5,062 bases of DNA from an uncultured Collinsella sp. (GTDB lineage Bacteria; Actinomycetota; Coriobacteriia; Coriobacteriales; Coriobacteriaceae): the NCBI GenBank assembly GCA_902489855.1, contig CABUBS010000148.1:1-5062 (forward strand), given 5' to 3'. Below are positions 1-5,062 of this stretch, in pieces. The notes beneath the pieces are model-generated. The model ran no database searches and had not been told where the DNA came from. It worked only from the letters and a program-made list of their open reading frames with translations. How positions within the stretch are numbered: the first letter of the stretch is position 1; the number at the start of each line of letters is the position of its first letter. Both the position numbers and the translations under genes were made by a program.

Positions 1-102
1 CTGCTGTCATCGGGGCGTCGTGAAGTCCTCGCCTACAGCGCCCGCCGCACGGCGCTCGAAACCGACACCGCCAATGAGGTCAATTCGGATAGGCCTCGCT
101 AG
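1..102 (+). CDS. Possible C-terminal end of an unidentified protein (partial)
   Basis: Frame 1 is open from the window edge for 33 codons and stops at TAG (100-102). The tail begins LLSSGRREVLAYSARR and ends in NSDRPR; it is Arg-rich and hydrophilic. Many third positions are G or C, as in the genes further along, which mildly favours real coding. The last few codons (AGG, CCT) are less typical. I recognise no domain and assign no function. Frame 2 is also open over this stretch, to a TAG at 106-108. A minus-strand start at ATG 8-6 reading out of the window cannot be excluded either. If real, the gene converges on the lipoprotein gene at 213-1229. Confidence 0.35.
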   Translation: MLSSGRREVLAYSARRTALETDTANEVNSDRPR

Positions 103-149
103 CTCCTAGTTACTTTTATGAGAAACGCCGACTCGACTCATCGAGCATC

Positions 150-184
150 AAAATGGGCTGGTCCCGATAACTCGGAGCCAGCCC
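150..184 (-). terminator. Probable intrinsic terminator of the lipoprotein gene
   Basis: An inverted repeat pairs GGGCTGG (155-161) with CCAGCCC (178-184) and, inside it, CCGA (164-167) with TCGG (172-175) around a TAAC loop. One G-U wobble and one mismatch lie between the two stem blocks. Read on the minus strand, the hairpin begins 28 bases after the stop codon of the lipoprotein gene and is followed by ATTTTG, a short U-tract. On the plus strand no T-run follows, so it should act mainly on minus-strand transcripts. The short U-tract is the weak point of this call. Confidence 0.55.
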
Positions 185-212
185 TGAGTCGCCTGACACG
201 GGAATCACAGCG

Positions 213-1229
213 CTACTTGAGCTTCAGCGCCTCCATCATGGGCACGGCGGCGTCCCAATCGATCTTCCAGCCAATCGACACGCGGACGGTTTCACCCGTT
301 GCGGGAGCCGTCGCAAACAGTGTATGGCCGTTGTCGGGACCGGTAAAGCGCAGCCACGTTATGCCGTTGTACTCGACCTGGTCGGTTGTTGTCTCCTTGC
401 CTTCGTAGACCTGCTCTAGGCTTGCAACCTCTTCCTCCGGCGAGCGCGGGAAGATGCTGATGTTCAGACGTCCTCCAGTCTCGTCGTGGAAGAAGTTTGC
501 CTTTTCGCGCTCTTCGTCGGACGAATCCAGCGTGTACCCATCGGCGGCCTCGATGCTGTACGATGCGCAGTCGATGCCCGTTAAATCTGCCTTCTCGCCA
601 GAATCGGCCACGCCGCCGGCCGCCTTGAACTCCTTGGTCTCGCAATCCGTGGTGTCAAAGTGCATGGCCTCATGATTCTTGGCGGGGGCGTAAGCGTCTA
701 CGAACTCGACAGTGATGGGCCCGTAGTACGCCGTCTTGGGCGCCCAGAAATACACGTACTCAACGGTCTCGCCCGGACCGATATCTGGCCTCTTGGAAAG
801 ATCGATGCCCTCGTGAAGCTCATCGGGAGCCTCGCTTGCAACGTAGTCGAACACGGCCGCCTTGCCGGAAGTAAACAACGGGTCGCCTGCCTCAAGATCG
901 CCCTGGGCAGCATGCACGTTAAAGGAACTGAACGTCCTGTTCTTTGCATTGTTGTTGGTGATCTTGACGTGCAGGTAAAAGCCGTCCTGCTTCTTGGCAT
1001 CACCGCGATAGAACGTACCGTGAGCCACCGACTCATAGGTTATGCCAGCCACCTCAACCGTCTGCGACTCATAGGCCTTGGCCTTCTTGGACTTCTCCTG
1101 CACAGGTGCGCTCCCGCCCGAGCCACTCGGCGCATTACCGCCGCAGCCGGCAAGCGTACACGCCAACACAGCCAAAAGCGTCACGGTGGGAATTCCTAAC
1201 AGCAGCTTCTTCGTCATGGGCTTCATCAT
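213..1229 (-). CDS. Secreted lipoprotein with DUF5067-like and PsbP/DUF1795-like segments
   Basis: This is a 338-residue protein predicted to be anchored to the outer face of the membrane. Residues 1-29 form a lipoprotein signal: a basic start (KPMTKK), a hydrophobic core, then the lipobox LAGC with Cys29 as the lipidated residue. A Gly/Ser/Ala/Lys-rich linker follows (about 30-52). Residues 60-180 form a beta-rich segment (FYLHVKITNNN, a PGETVEYVYFW strand) like the DUF5067/DUF4352 Ig-like domains of Gram-positive lipoproteins. Residues 222-338 look like a second small domain of the PsbP/DUF1795 kind (YSIEAADGYTL, NGITWLRF, TVRVSIGW). Cys196 and Cys221 flank the inter-domain linker and could form a disulphide. 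The start at 1229 is preferred over the upstream ATG at 1352 because AAAGGAG lies 8 bases before it and the signal peptide then begins properly. Ligand and role are unknown. Domain names rest on sequence pattern only; the lipoprotein call is firm. Confidence 0.88.
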   Translation of the reverse strand: MMKPMTKKLLLGIPTVTLLAVLACTLAGCGGNAPSGSGGSAPVQEKSKKAKAYESQTVEVAGITYESVAHGTFYRGDAKKQDGFYLHVKITNNNAKNRTFSSFNVHAAQGDLEAGDPLFTSGKAAVFDYVASEAPDELHEGIDLSKRPDIGPGETVEYVYFWAPKTAYYGPITVEFVDAYAPAKNHEAMHFDTTDCETKEFKAAGGVADSGEKADLTGIDCASYSIEAADGYTLDSSDEEREKANFFHDETGGRLNISIFPRSPEEEVASLEQVYEGKETTTDQVEYNGITWLRFTGPDNGHTLFATAPATGETVRVSIGWKIDWDAAVPMMEALKLK

Positions 1230-1237
1230 CCTCACCG

Positions 1238-1244
1238 CTCCTTT
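1238..1244 (-). promoter_or_regulatory. Ribosome binding site that fixes the lipoprotein start
   Basis: On the minus strand AAAGGAG ends 8 bases before ATG 1229-1227. This consensus-quality site selects the MMKPMTKK start over the longer reading frame opening at 1352. I see no convincing -35/-10 pair for this gene further upstream; the CATAGT and CATACG boxes near 1300-1312 lack a good partner. Confidence 0.75.
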
Positions 1245-1373
1245 CGGCTTGCAGCTCATCCGTTGCCCGAGTCCCAAGTCGACCCCGTGGCATCGGCTTC
1301 CACTATGAGCGTATGACGAAACACGGCGCGGGCGAAGTGACCCACGGCCCAAATAACGACCCGCCAGCGTTCC

Positions 1374-1417
1374 TTATGGGCCAAAGGGACTCGCACACGC
1401 ACGCCCGTGGCCCATAA
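1374..1417. repeat. 10-bp inverted repeat in the divergent intergenic region
   Basis: TTATGGGCCA (1374-1383) is perfectly matched by TGGCCCATAA (1408-1417) across a 24-base spacer. Inside, GGG (1386-1388) can also pair with CCC (1404-1406), giving a longer interrupted stem. CCACGG at 1342-1347 could compete by pairing with CCGTGG at 1405-1410. No T-run follows on either strand, so it is a poor terminator. It lies in the upstream region of the lipoprotein gene, so an operator or a leader structure is possible. Function is unknown. Confidence 0.5.
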
Positions 1418-1526
1418 AACGAGACGCTTGTCCCAATGTTCGATTCGGAACAACAATCCGCACGACACGTTTTCGACAGCGTATCCAACCGCAAACGCAG
1501 CAAGACACATTCGGCCGTCTTCAAAC

Positions 1527-1563
1527 TTACTCGGACAGAGCCGACTCGGTTTTGTCCGAGTAA
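1527..1563 (+). repeat. Nested perfect palindrome / long RNA hairpin upstream of the topoisomerase operon
   Basis: TTACTCGGACA (1527-1537) is exactly complementary to TGTCCGAGTAA (1553-1563). An inner CCGA-C-TCGG palindrome (1541-1549) shares the same centre, base 1545. The three positions between them are G-T, A-T and G-T, so a plus-strand RNA could form one continuous stem of about 17 pairs with a three-base loop. On the minus strand two of those pairs become C-A mismatches. No U-tract follows, so it is not an ordinary terminator. It may be an operator or a structured leader or attenuator element. The structure is seen in the sequence; the function is inferred. Confidence 0.6.
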
Positions 1564-1570
1564 ACGAATC

Positions 1571-1601
1571 TCCATCGAACTCCGAACGATTGTTCGATGG
1601 A
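1571..1601 (+). repeat. Second inverted repeat with two competing stems
   Basis: TCCATCGAAC (1571-1580) pairs with GTTCGATGGA (1592-1601) around an 11-base loop. A second copy of CGAAC at 1583-1587 can instead pair with GTTCG at 1592-1596 around a GATT loop, so the two folds exclude each other. TTTCGTGTT follows on the plus strand as a weak U-rich stretch. The element begins 7 bases after the preceding hairpin and ends about 95 bases before the B-subunit start. It could be an operator or a weak attenuator. It would be transcribed with the operon only if the promoter lies upstream of it. Confidence 0.5.
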
Positions 1602-1612
1602 TTTCGTGTTGG

Positions 1613-1641
1613 GTGGAATCGTCTGTGGGCTGGGCTATGCT
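1613..1641 (+). promoter_or_regulatory. Weak candidate promoter for the topoisomerase operon
   Basis: TATGCT (1636-1641) resembles a -10 box, and GTGGAA (1613-1618) stands 17 bases upstream as a poor -35 match. The start point would fall near 1648, giving a leader of about 48 bases. TTGACT (1645-1650) looks like a -35 box but has no -10 box at a suitable distance. This placement would put the hairpins at 1527-1601 upstream of the transcript, as possible protein-binding sites. Confidence 0.25.
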
Positions 1642-1672
1642 ACCTTGACTATCTATATGACTTAAACGCAGC

Positions 1673-1679
1673 AAAGGAG
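1673..1679 (+). promoter_or_regulatory. Shine-Dalgarno-like site of the B-subunit gene, unusually far from the start
   Basis: AAAGGAG is the strongest ribosome site before ATG 1696, but it ends 16 bases upstream, further than usual. A purine run GAGAGAG (1684-1690) lies 5 bases before the ATG and may do part of the work. An in-frame TAA at 1663-1665, with no ATG, GTG or TTG between it and 1696, leaves 1696 as the earliest possible start. Confidence 0.5.
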
Positions 1680-1695
1680 CACCGAGAGAGCGAGT

Positions 1696-3693
1696 ATGGC
1701 AAAAAACACCGCAAACTATGGTAACGACAGTATCCGCCAGCTCAAGGACGAGGAGCGCGTACGCCTGCGCCCCGCCGTCATCTTTGGCTCGGACGGACTC
1801 GACGGCTGCGCGCATGCCGCCTTCGAGATCCTGTCCAACGCCGTTGACGAGGCGCGCCAGGGCTACGGCAAGCTCATCACCCTTACCGCCTTTCGCGATG
1901 GTTCCATTCAGGTAGAGGACAACGGCCGCGGCTGCCCGCTCGACTGGAACCCCTCCGAGAAGCGCTTTAACTGGGAACTCGTCTTTTGCGAGCTCTACGC
2001 CGGCGGCAAATACAATAACAACCAGGGCGGCGACTACGACTTCTCGCTCGGTACCAACGGCCTGGGCTCGTGCGCGACCCAGTACGCCTCCGAGTACATG
2101 GACGTCACGGTTTGGCGCGATGGCAACAAGTACTCCCTGCACTTTAAGAAGGGCAAGGTCGTCGGCGCCAAAAAGAAGGCACTCGAGATTGAGCCCAGCG
2201 ACGAGGACCGTACCGGCACCACCATCAAGTGGCGCCCCGATCTTGAGGTCTTTACCTCCATCAGCATCCCCCACGATTGGTATCGCGAAACCATGCGCCG
2301 CCAGGCCGTGGTCAACGCCAACGTGACCTTCCGCCTGCGCATCGAGGGCGACGACGGCGAATTTACCGAAGAGGACTTTTGCTATCCCAAGGGCATCGAA
2401 GACTACGTGCTCGAGAAGGTCGGTACCGACTACCTCACCGAGCCCTTCTTTATCGAGGCCGACCGTCGCGGTCGCGATCGCGAGGACCTGCCCGACTACA
2501 ACGTCAAGATTACCGCGTGCATGTGCTTCTCGCGCACCTTCATGATGCAGGAGTACTACCACAACTCGTCATGGCTCGAGAACGGCGGCTCGCCCGAGAA
2601 GGCGGCCCGTAGCGCTCTGACCAGCGCCATCGATGCCTACATTAAGCAACAGGGCAAATACAACAAAAACGAGAGCGGCATTAAGTGGCAGGACGTCCAG
2701 GACTGTCTGGTGCTGGTGACCAACTGCTTCTCCACCCAGACGTCCTACGAGAACCAGACTAAGAAGGCCATCAACAACCGCTTTATCCAGCAGGCTATGA
2801 CGGCCTTCTTTAAGGAGCGCCTCTCGACTTACCTGATCGAGAACAAAGACGCTGCCAACAAGATCATGGAGCAGGTGCTCATCAACAAGCGTTCGCGCGA
2901 GAACGCCGAGAAGACACGCCAGAGCATCAAAACCAACCTGCAGCAGAAGACCGACATGGCCAACCGCGTGCAGAAGTTCATCGACTGCCGCTCCAAAGAT
3001 AAGAACCGTCGCGAGATCTACATCGTAGAGGGCGACTCGGCAGCAGGCGCCATCCGTACGTCGCGCGATGCCGAGTTCCAGGGCGTTATGCCCGTCCGCG
3101 GCAAGATCCTCAACTGCCTGAAGGAGGATTATCCGCGTATCTTTAAGTCCGACATCATCATGGACCTCATGCGCGTGCTGGGCTGCGGCGTGGAGATCAA
3201 AGACAAGCGCATCAAGAACCTTGGCGCCTTTGACCTGGACAACCTCAACTGGAACAAGGTCATTATCTGTACGGACGCCGACGTCGACGGTTACCACATC
3301 CGCACGCTTGTGCTCACCATGCTCTATCGCCTGGTGCCCACGCTCATCGAAGAGGGTTACGTGTATATCGCCGAGTCGCCGCTCTACGAGATCAATTGCA
3401 AAGAAAAGACCTACTTTGCCTACACCGAGCTCGAAAAGAACGGCATCCTTAAGGAGATTGGCGACCAAAAGTGCTCCATCAACCGCTCCAAGGGTCTTGG
3501 TGAGAACGATCCGGACATGATGTGGCTCACCACCATGAACCCCGAGACGCGTCGCCTGATCAAGGTGGAGCCCGAGGACGTCACCAAGATGGAGACCATG
3601 TTCAACCTGTTGCTGGGCAACGACGAGGCGGGCCGCAAGCGCCATATCTCGGAGCACGGCAAGGAATACCTGGACCAGTTGGACCTGCAGTAG
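1696..3693 (+). CDS. Divergent type IIA DNA topoisomerase, subunit B (GyrB/ParE class)
   Basis: This 665-residue protein is the ATPase/TOPRIM half of a cytoplasmic A2B2 enzyme that passes one DNA duplex through a break in another. The GHKL ATPase comes first (about 20-240), with Glu44 as general base, Asn48 for Mg, and Asp75 in VEDNGRG for adenine. The transducer follows (about 245-420), with Lys356 in QTKK reaching the gamma-phosphate. The TOPRIM domain (about 438-560) has Glu445 and the Asp527/Asp529/Asp531 triad in TDADVDG. The C-terminal tail carries KGLGE (599-603). Length matches Gram-positive GyrB/ParE; the enterobacterial GyrB insert is absent. Several hallmarks differ: RPAVIFGSDG replaces the usual RPGMYIGSTG, the ATP lid reads SLGTNGLG instead of GGLHGVG, EGDSAAGA replaces EGDSAGGS, and the INTxEGGTH region reads SSWLENGGSPEK. 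It resembles a second, poorly studied gyrase-like family that I recall from Clostridia and Coriobacteriia. Annotation pipelines may label it parE or gyrB; gyrase versus topoisomerase IV activity cannot be decided here. Confidence 0.95.
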   Translation: MAKNTANYGNDSIRQLKDEERVRLRPAVIFGSDGLDGCAHAAFEILSNAVDEARQGYGKLITLTAFRDGSIQVEDNGRGCPLDWNPSEKRFNWELVFCELYAGGKYNNNQGGDYDFSLGTNGLGSCATQYASEYMDVTVWRDGNKYSLHFKKGKVVGAKKKALEIEPSDEDRTGTTIKWRPDLEVFTSISIPHDWYRETMRRQAVVNANVTFRLRIEGDDGEFTEEDFCYPKGIEDYVLEKVGTDYLTEPFFIEADRRGRDREDLPDYNVKITACMCFSRTFMMQEYYHNSSWLENGGSPEKAARSALTSAIDAYIKQQGKYNKNESGIKWQDVQDCLVLVTNCFSTQTSYENQTKKAINNRFIQQAMTAFFKERLSTYLIENKDAANKIMEQVLINKRSRENAEKTRQSIKTNLQQKTDMANRVQKFIDCRSKDKNRREIYIVEGDSAAGAIRTSRDAEFQGVMPVRGKILNCLKEDYPRIFKSDIIMDLMRVLGCGVEIKDKRIKNLGAFDLDNLNWNKVIICTDADVDGYHIRTLVLTMLYRLVPTLIEEGYVYIAESPLYEINCKEKTYFAYTELEKNGILKEIGDQKCSINRSKGLGENDPDMMWLTTMNPETRRLIKVEPEDVTKMETMFNLLLGNDEAGRKRHISEHGKEYLDQLDLQ

Positions 3694-3727
3694 CAGCAAA
3701 TCGATAACGACGGCCCTTAAGAAGTTC

Positions 3728-3734
3728 AAGAGGA
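3728..3734 (+). promoter_or_regulatory. Ribosome binding site supporting a GTG start
   Basis: AAGAGGA ends 4 bases before GTG 3739. An in-frame TAA at 3718-3720 rules out a much longer product, and no other start codon lies between it and 3739. The next in-frame ATG (3859) would remove conserved N-terminal sequence, so GTG is the likely start. Confidence 0.65.
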
Positions 3735-3738
3735 TATC

Positions 3739-5062
3739 GTGGCAAAGAAGAAGACGAAGAACCAGCCAAAGAAAAAGCAGGTCAACGCCGAGAACGTCAT
3801 CGGCCTGCACTCCGAGGTCACCGACCAGCCGATCACGCAGACGCTCGAGGTCAACTACATGCCCTACGCCATGAGCGTCAACGTCTCGCGTGCGTTCCCC
3901 GAGATCGACGGCTTTAAGCCCTCGCACCGCAAGCTGCTCTACACCATGTACAAGATGGGTCTGCTCAAGGGCGAGCGCCAGAAGAGCGCCAACATCGTGG
4001 GCCAGACCATGAAGCTCAACCCGCACGGCGACGCCGCGATTTACGAGACGATGGTGCGCCTGGCCACCGGCAACGAGGCACTGCTCGCGCCGTTCGTTGA
4101 GTCGAAAGGCAACTTTGGCAAGTACTATTCGGGCGACCTGAGCTACGCCGCCTCGCGTTATACCGAGGCCAAGCTCTCCCCCATCAGCGCCGAGATCTTC
4201 AAGGACATCGACAAGGACCCGGTCGACTTCGTTGACAGCTACGACGGCGCCATGAAGGAGCCGCGCCTGTTGCCCACCACATTCCCCAACATCCTTGTCT
4301 CGGCCAATAAGGGCATCGGCGTCGCCATGGCGTCCGACATCTGCGGTTTCAACCTCAACGAGGTCTGCACTGCCACCATGCACTACCTGCAGGATCCTAA
4401 CTGCGACCTGCTCGAATATATGCCCATGCCCGACTTCTCGACCGGCGGCGAAATTATCTATCGCCGCGAGGAGATGGAGAAGATCGTCGAGACCGGCCTT
4501 GGCAGCTTCCAGATCCGCTCCCGCTGGCGCTGGATTCCCGAAGAGCGCATCATCGAGGTCTACGAGATCCCCTACACCACCAAGACCGATGTCATCATCG
4601 AACGCATCGTCAAGCTCTCCAAAGAGGGCAAGGTCAAGGAGATCGCCGACATCCGTGACGAGACCGACCTCTCGGGCTTGCGCATCGCCATCGACCTTAA
4701 GCGCGGTGTCGACCCCGACAAGCTCATGGCCAAGCTCTATCGCTCGACCACGCTGCAGGATTCGTTCTCTTGCAACTTCAACGTGCTGGTCGACGGCTAT
4801 CCCCGCATCATGGGCGTGCGCCAGATCCTGCACGAGTGGGTTGCGTGGCGTATTCAGTCCACGCGTCGCCGCATTAACTTTGACCTGGGTAAAAAGTCCG
4901 AGCGCCTGCACCTGCTGCACGGCCTCGAGGCGATCCTGCTCGACATCGACAAGGCCATCGCCATCATCCGCGGCACCAAGCTCGAGGCCGAGGTCGTACC
5001 CAACCTTATGAAGGGTTTCGACATCGATGAGACCCAGGCCGAGCTGCCCGTGCGGCGCGGCA
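3739..5062 (+). CDS. Divergent type IIA DNA topoisomerase, subunit A (GyrA/ParC class), 3' end beyond window
   Basis: This is the DNA breakage-reunion subunit, partner of the preceding gene. It lies 45 bp downstream in the same direction, so one operon is likely. The first 441 codons are present with no stop. A Lys-rich tail (residues 2-14) precedes the winged-helix region; MPYAMSVNVSRAFP (41-54) and DGFKPSHRK (57-65) match GyrA DYAMSVIVGRALP and DGLKPVHRR. The catalytic tyrosine is Tyr141 in ASRYTEAKL, next to Arg140. The DNA-intercalating isoleucine is Ile193 in KGIGVAMAS. The tower domain follows, and the window ends near the coiled-coil/exit-gate region. Relative to E. coli GyrA, Ser83 is Ala99, Asp87 is Glu103, His78 is Asn94 and Arg47 is Lys65; Arg32, His80 and Arg121 are kept (Arg51, His96, Arg140). 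PDVRDG is one residue shorter (PEIDG). The GyrA beta-pinwheel, which would indicate gyrase, would lie outside the window, so gyrase or topoisomerase IV type is undecided. Confidence 0.93.
   Translation, partial: MAKKKTKNQPKKKQVNAENVIGLHSEVTDQPITQTLEVNYMPYAMSVNVSRAFPEIDGFKPSHRKLLYTMYKMGLLKGERQKSANIVGQTMKLNPHGDAAIYETMVRLATGNEALLAPFVESKGNFGKYYSGDLSYAASRYTEAKLSPISAEIFKDIDKDPVDFVDSYDGAMKEPRLLPTTFPNILVSANKGIGVAMASDICGFNLNEVCTATMHYLQDPNCDLLEYMPMPDFSTGGEIIYRREEMEKIVETGLGSFQIRSRWRWIPEERIIEVYEIPYTTKTDVIIERIVKLSKEGKVKEIADIRDETDLSGLRIAIDLKRGVDPDKLMAKLYRSTTLQDSFSCNFNVLVDGYPRIMGVRQILHEWVAWRIQSTRRRINFDLGKKSERLHLLHGLEAILLDIDKAIAIIRGTKLEAEVVPNLMKGFDIDETQAELPVRRG

Noticed and set aside
132..145. Small hairpin CTCGA-CTCA-TCGAG as a terminator for the gene ending at 102
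   Set aside because: The stem is only 5 bp and no T-run follows it on the plus strand.
1230..1352. Upstream extension of the lipoprotein to ATG 1352
   Set aside because: It would add 41 residues ahead of the signal peptide and has no ribosome site, whereas AAAGGAG sits 8 bases before ATG 1229.
1438..1451. GTTC...GAAC palindrome
   Set aside because: Only four bases pair on each side, which is expected by chance.
1407..1724. Small plus-strand frames in the intergenic region (1407-1724 and 1436-1648)
   Set aside because: They lack good ribosome sites, run through the inverted repeats, show no coding-like composition, and the first overlaps the start of the B-subunit gene.
1303..2562. A 419-codon open frame on the minus strand
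   Set aside because: It covers the antisense of the GHKL domain and the intergenic repeats. Its composition is shadow-like and no domain is recognisable.
2569..4920. A 783-codon open frame on the minus strand across both topoisomerase genes
   Set aside because: It lies antisense to two well-supported genes. Long antisense frames arise in GC-rich DNA with strong third-position bias; its translation is low-complexity (Val, Leu, Asp, Gly, His rich) with no recognisable domain.
4295..5011. A 238-codon plus-strand frame inside the A-subunit gene
   Set aside because: It is very rich in Ser, Arg, Pro and Ala, as expected from a +1 reading of GC-rich codons; the A-subunit frame is strongly conserved here.
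5041..5062. Possible frameshift at the end of the A subunit, where the sequence ELPVRRG looks unusual for the family
   Set aside because: Only seven codons remain before the window edge, too few to tell a frameshift from ordinary divergence.

Overview
The window looks like chromosomal DNA of a GC-rich Gram-positive bacterium. The best guess is a Coriobacteriia-type actinobacterium of the gut, such as Collinsella. This rests on the high-GC third codon positions, AGGAG-type ribosome sites, a lipoprotein with a DUF5067-like segment, and a divergent topoisomerase pair that I recall from Clostridia and Coriobacteriia. It is an inference without any database search. I see no mobile element, CRISPR array, tRNA or rRNA.

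Layout: (1) 1-102 may be the last 33 codons of an unidentified plus-strand gene. (2) 103-212 is a short convergent spacer with a hairpin (155-184) that fits an intrinsic terminator for the minus-strand gene. (3) 213-1229, minus strand, is a 338-residue secreted lipoprotein with two predicted domains. (4) 1230-1695 is a 466-bp divergent intergenic region with three long inverted repeats (1374-1417, 1527-1563, 1571-1601), a weak promoter candidate and a ribosome site. (5) 1696-3693, plus strand, is a complete B subunit (GyrB/ParE class, 665 aa) of a type IIA DNA topoisomerase. (6) 3739-5062, plus strand, is the first 441 codons of the matching A subunit (GyrA/ParC class). It starts with GTG and runs off the window.

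The two topoisomerase genes lie 45 bp apart in the same direction and almost certainly form one operon. The B subunit would supply ATP hydrolysis and the TOPRIM metal site. The A subunit would supply the DNA-cleaving tyrosine (Tyr141). Core catalytic residues of both subunits are present, so the enzyme looks active. However, many signature motifs differ from housekeeping gyrase and topoisomerase IV, including the ATP lid, the TOPRIM loop and the quinolone-binding region. The most interesting parts are this divergent enzyme and the strand-asymmetric hairpin upstream of it.
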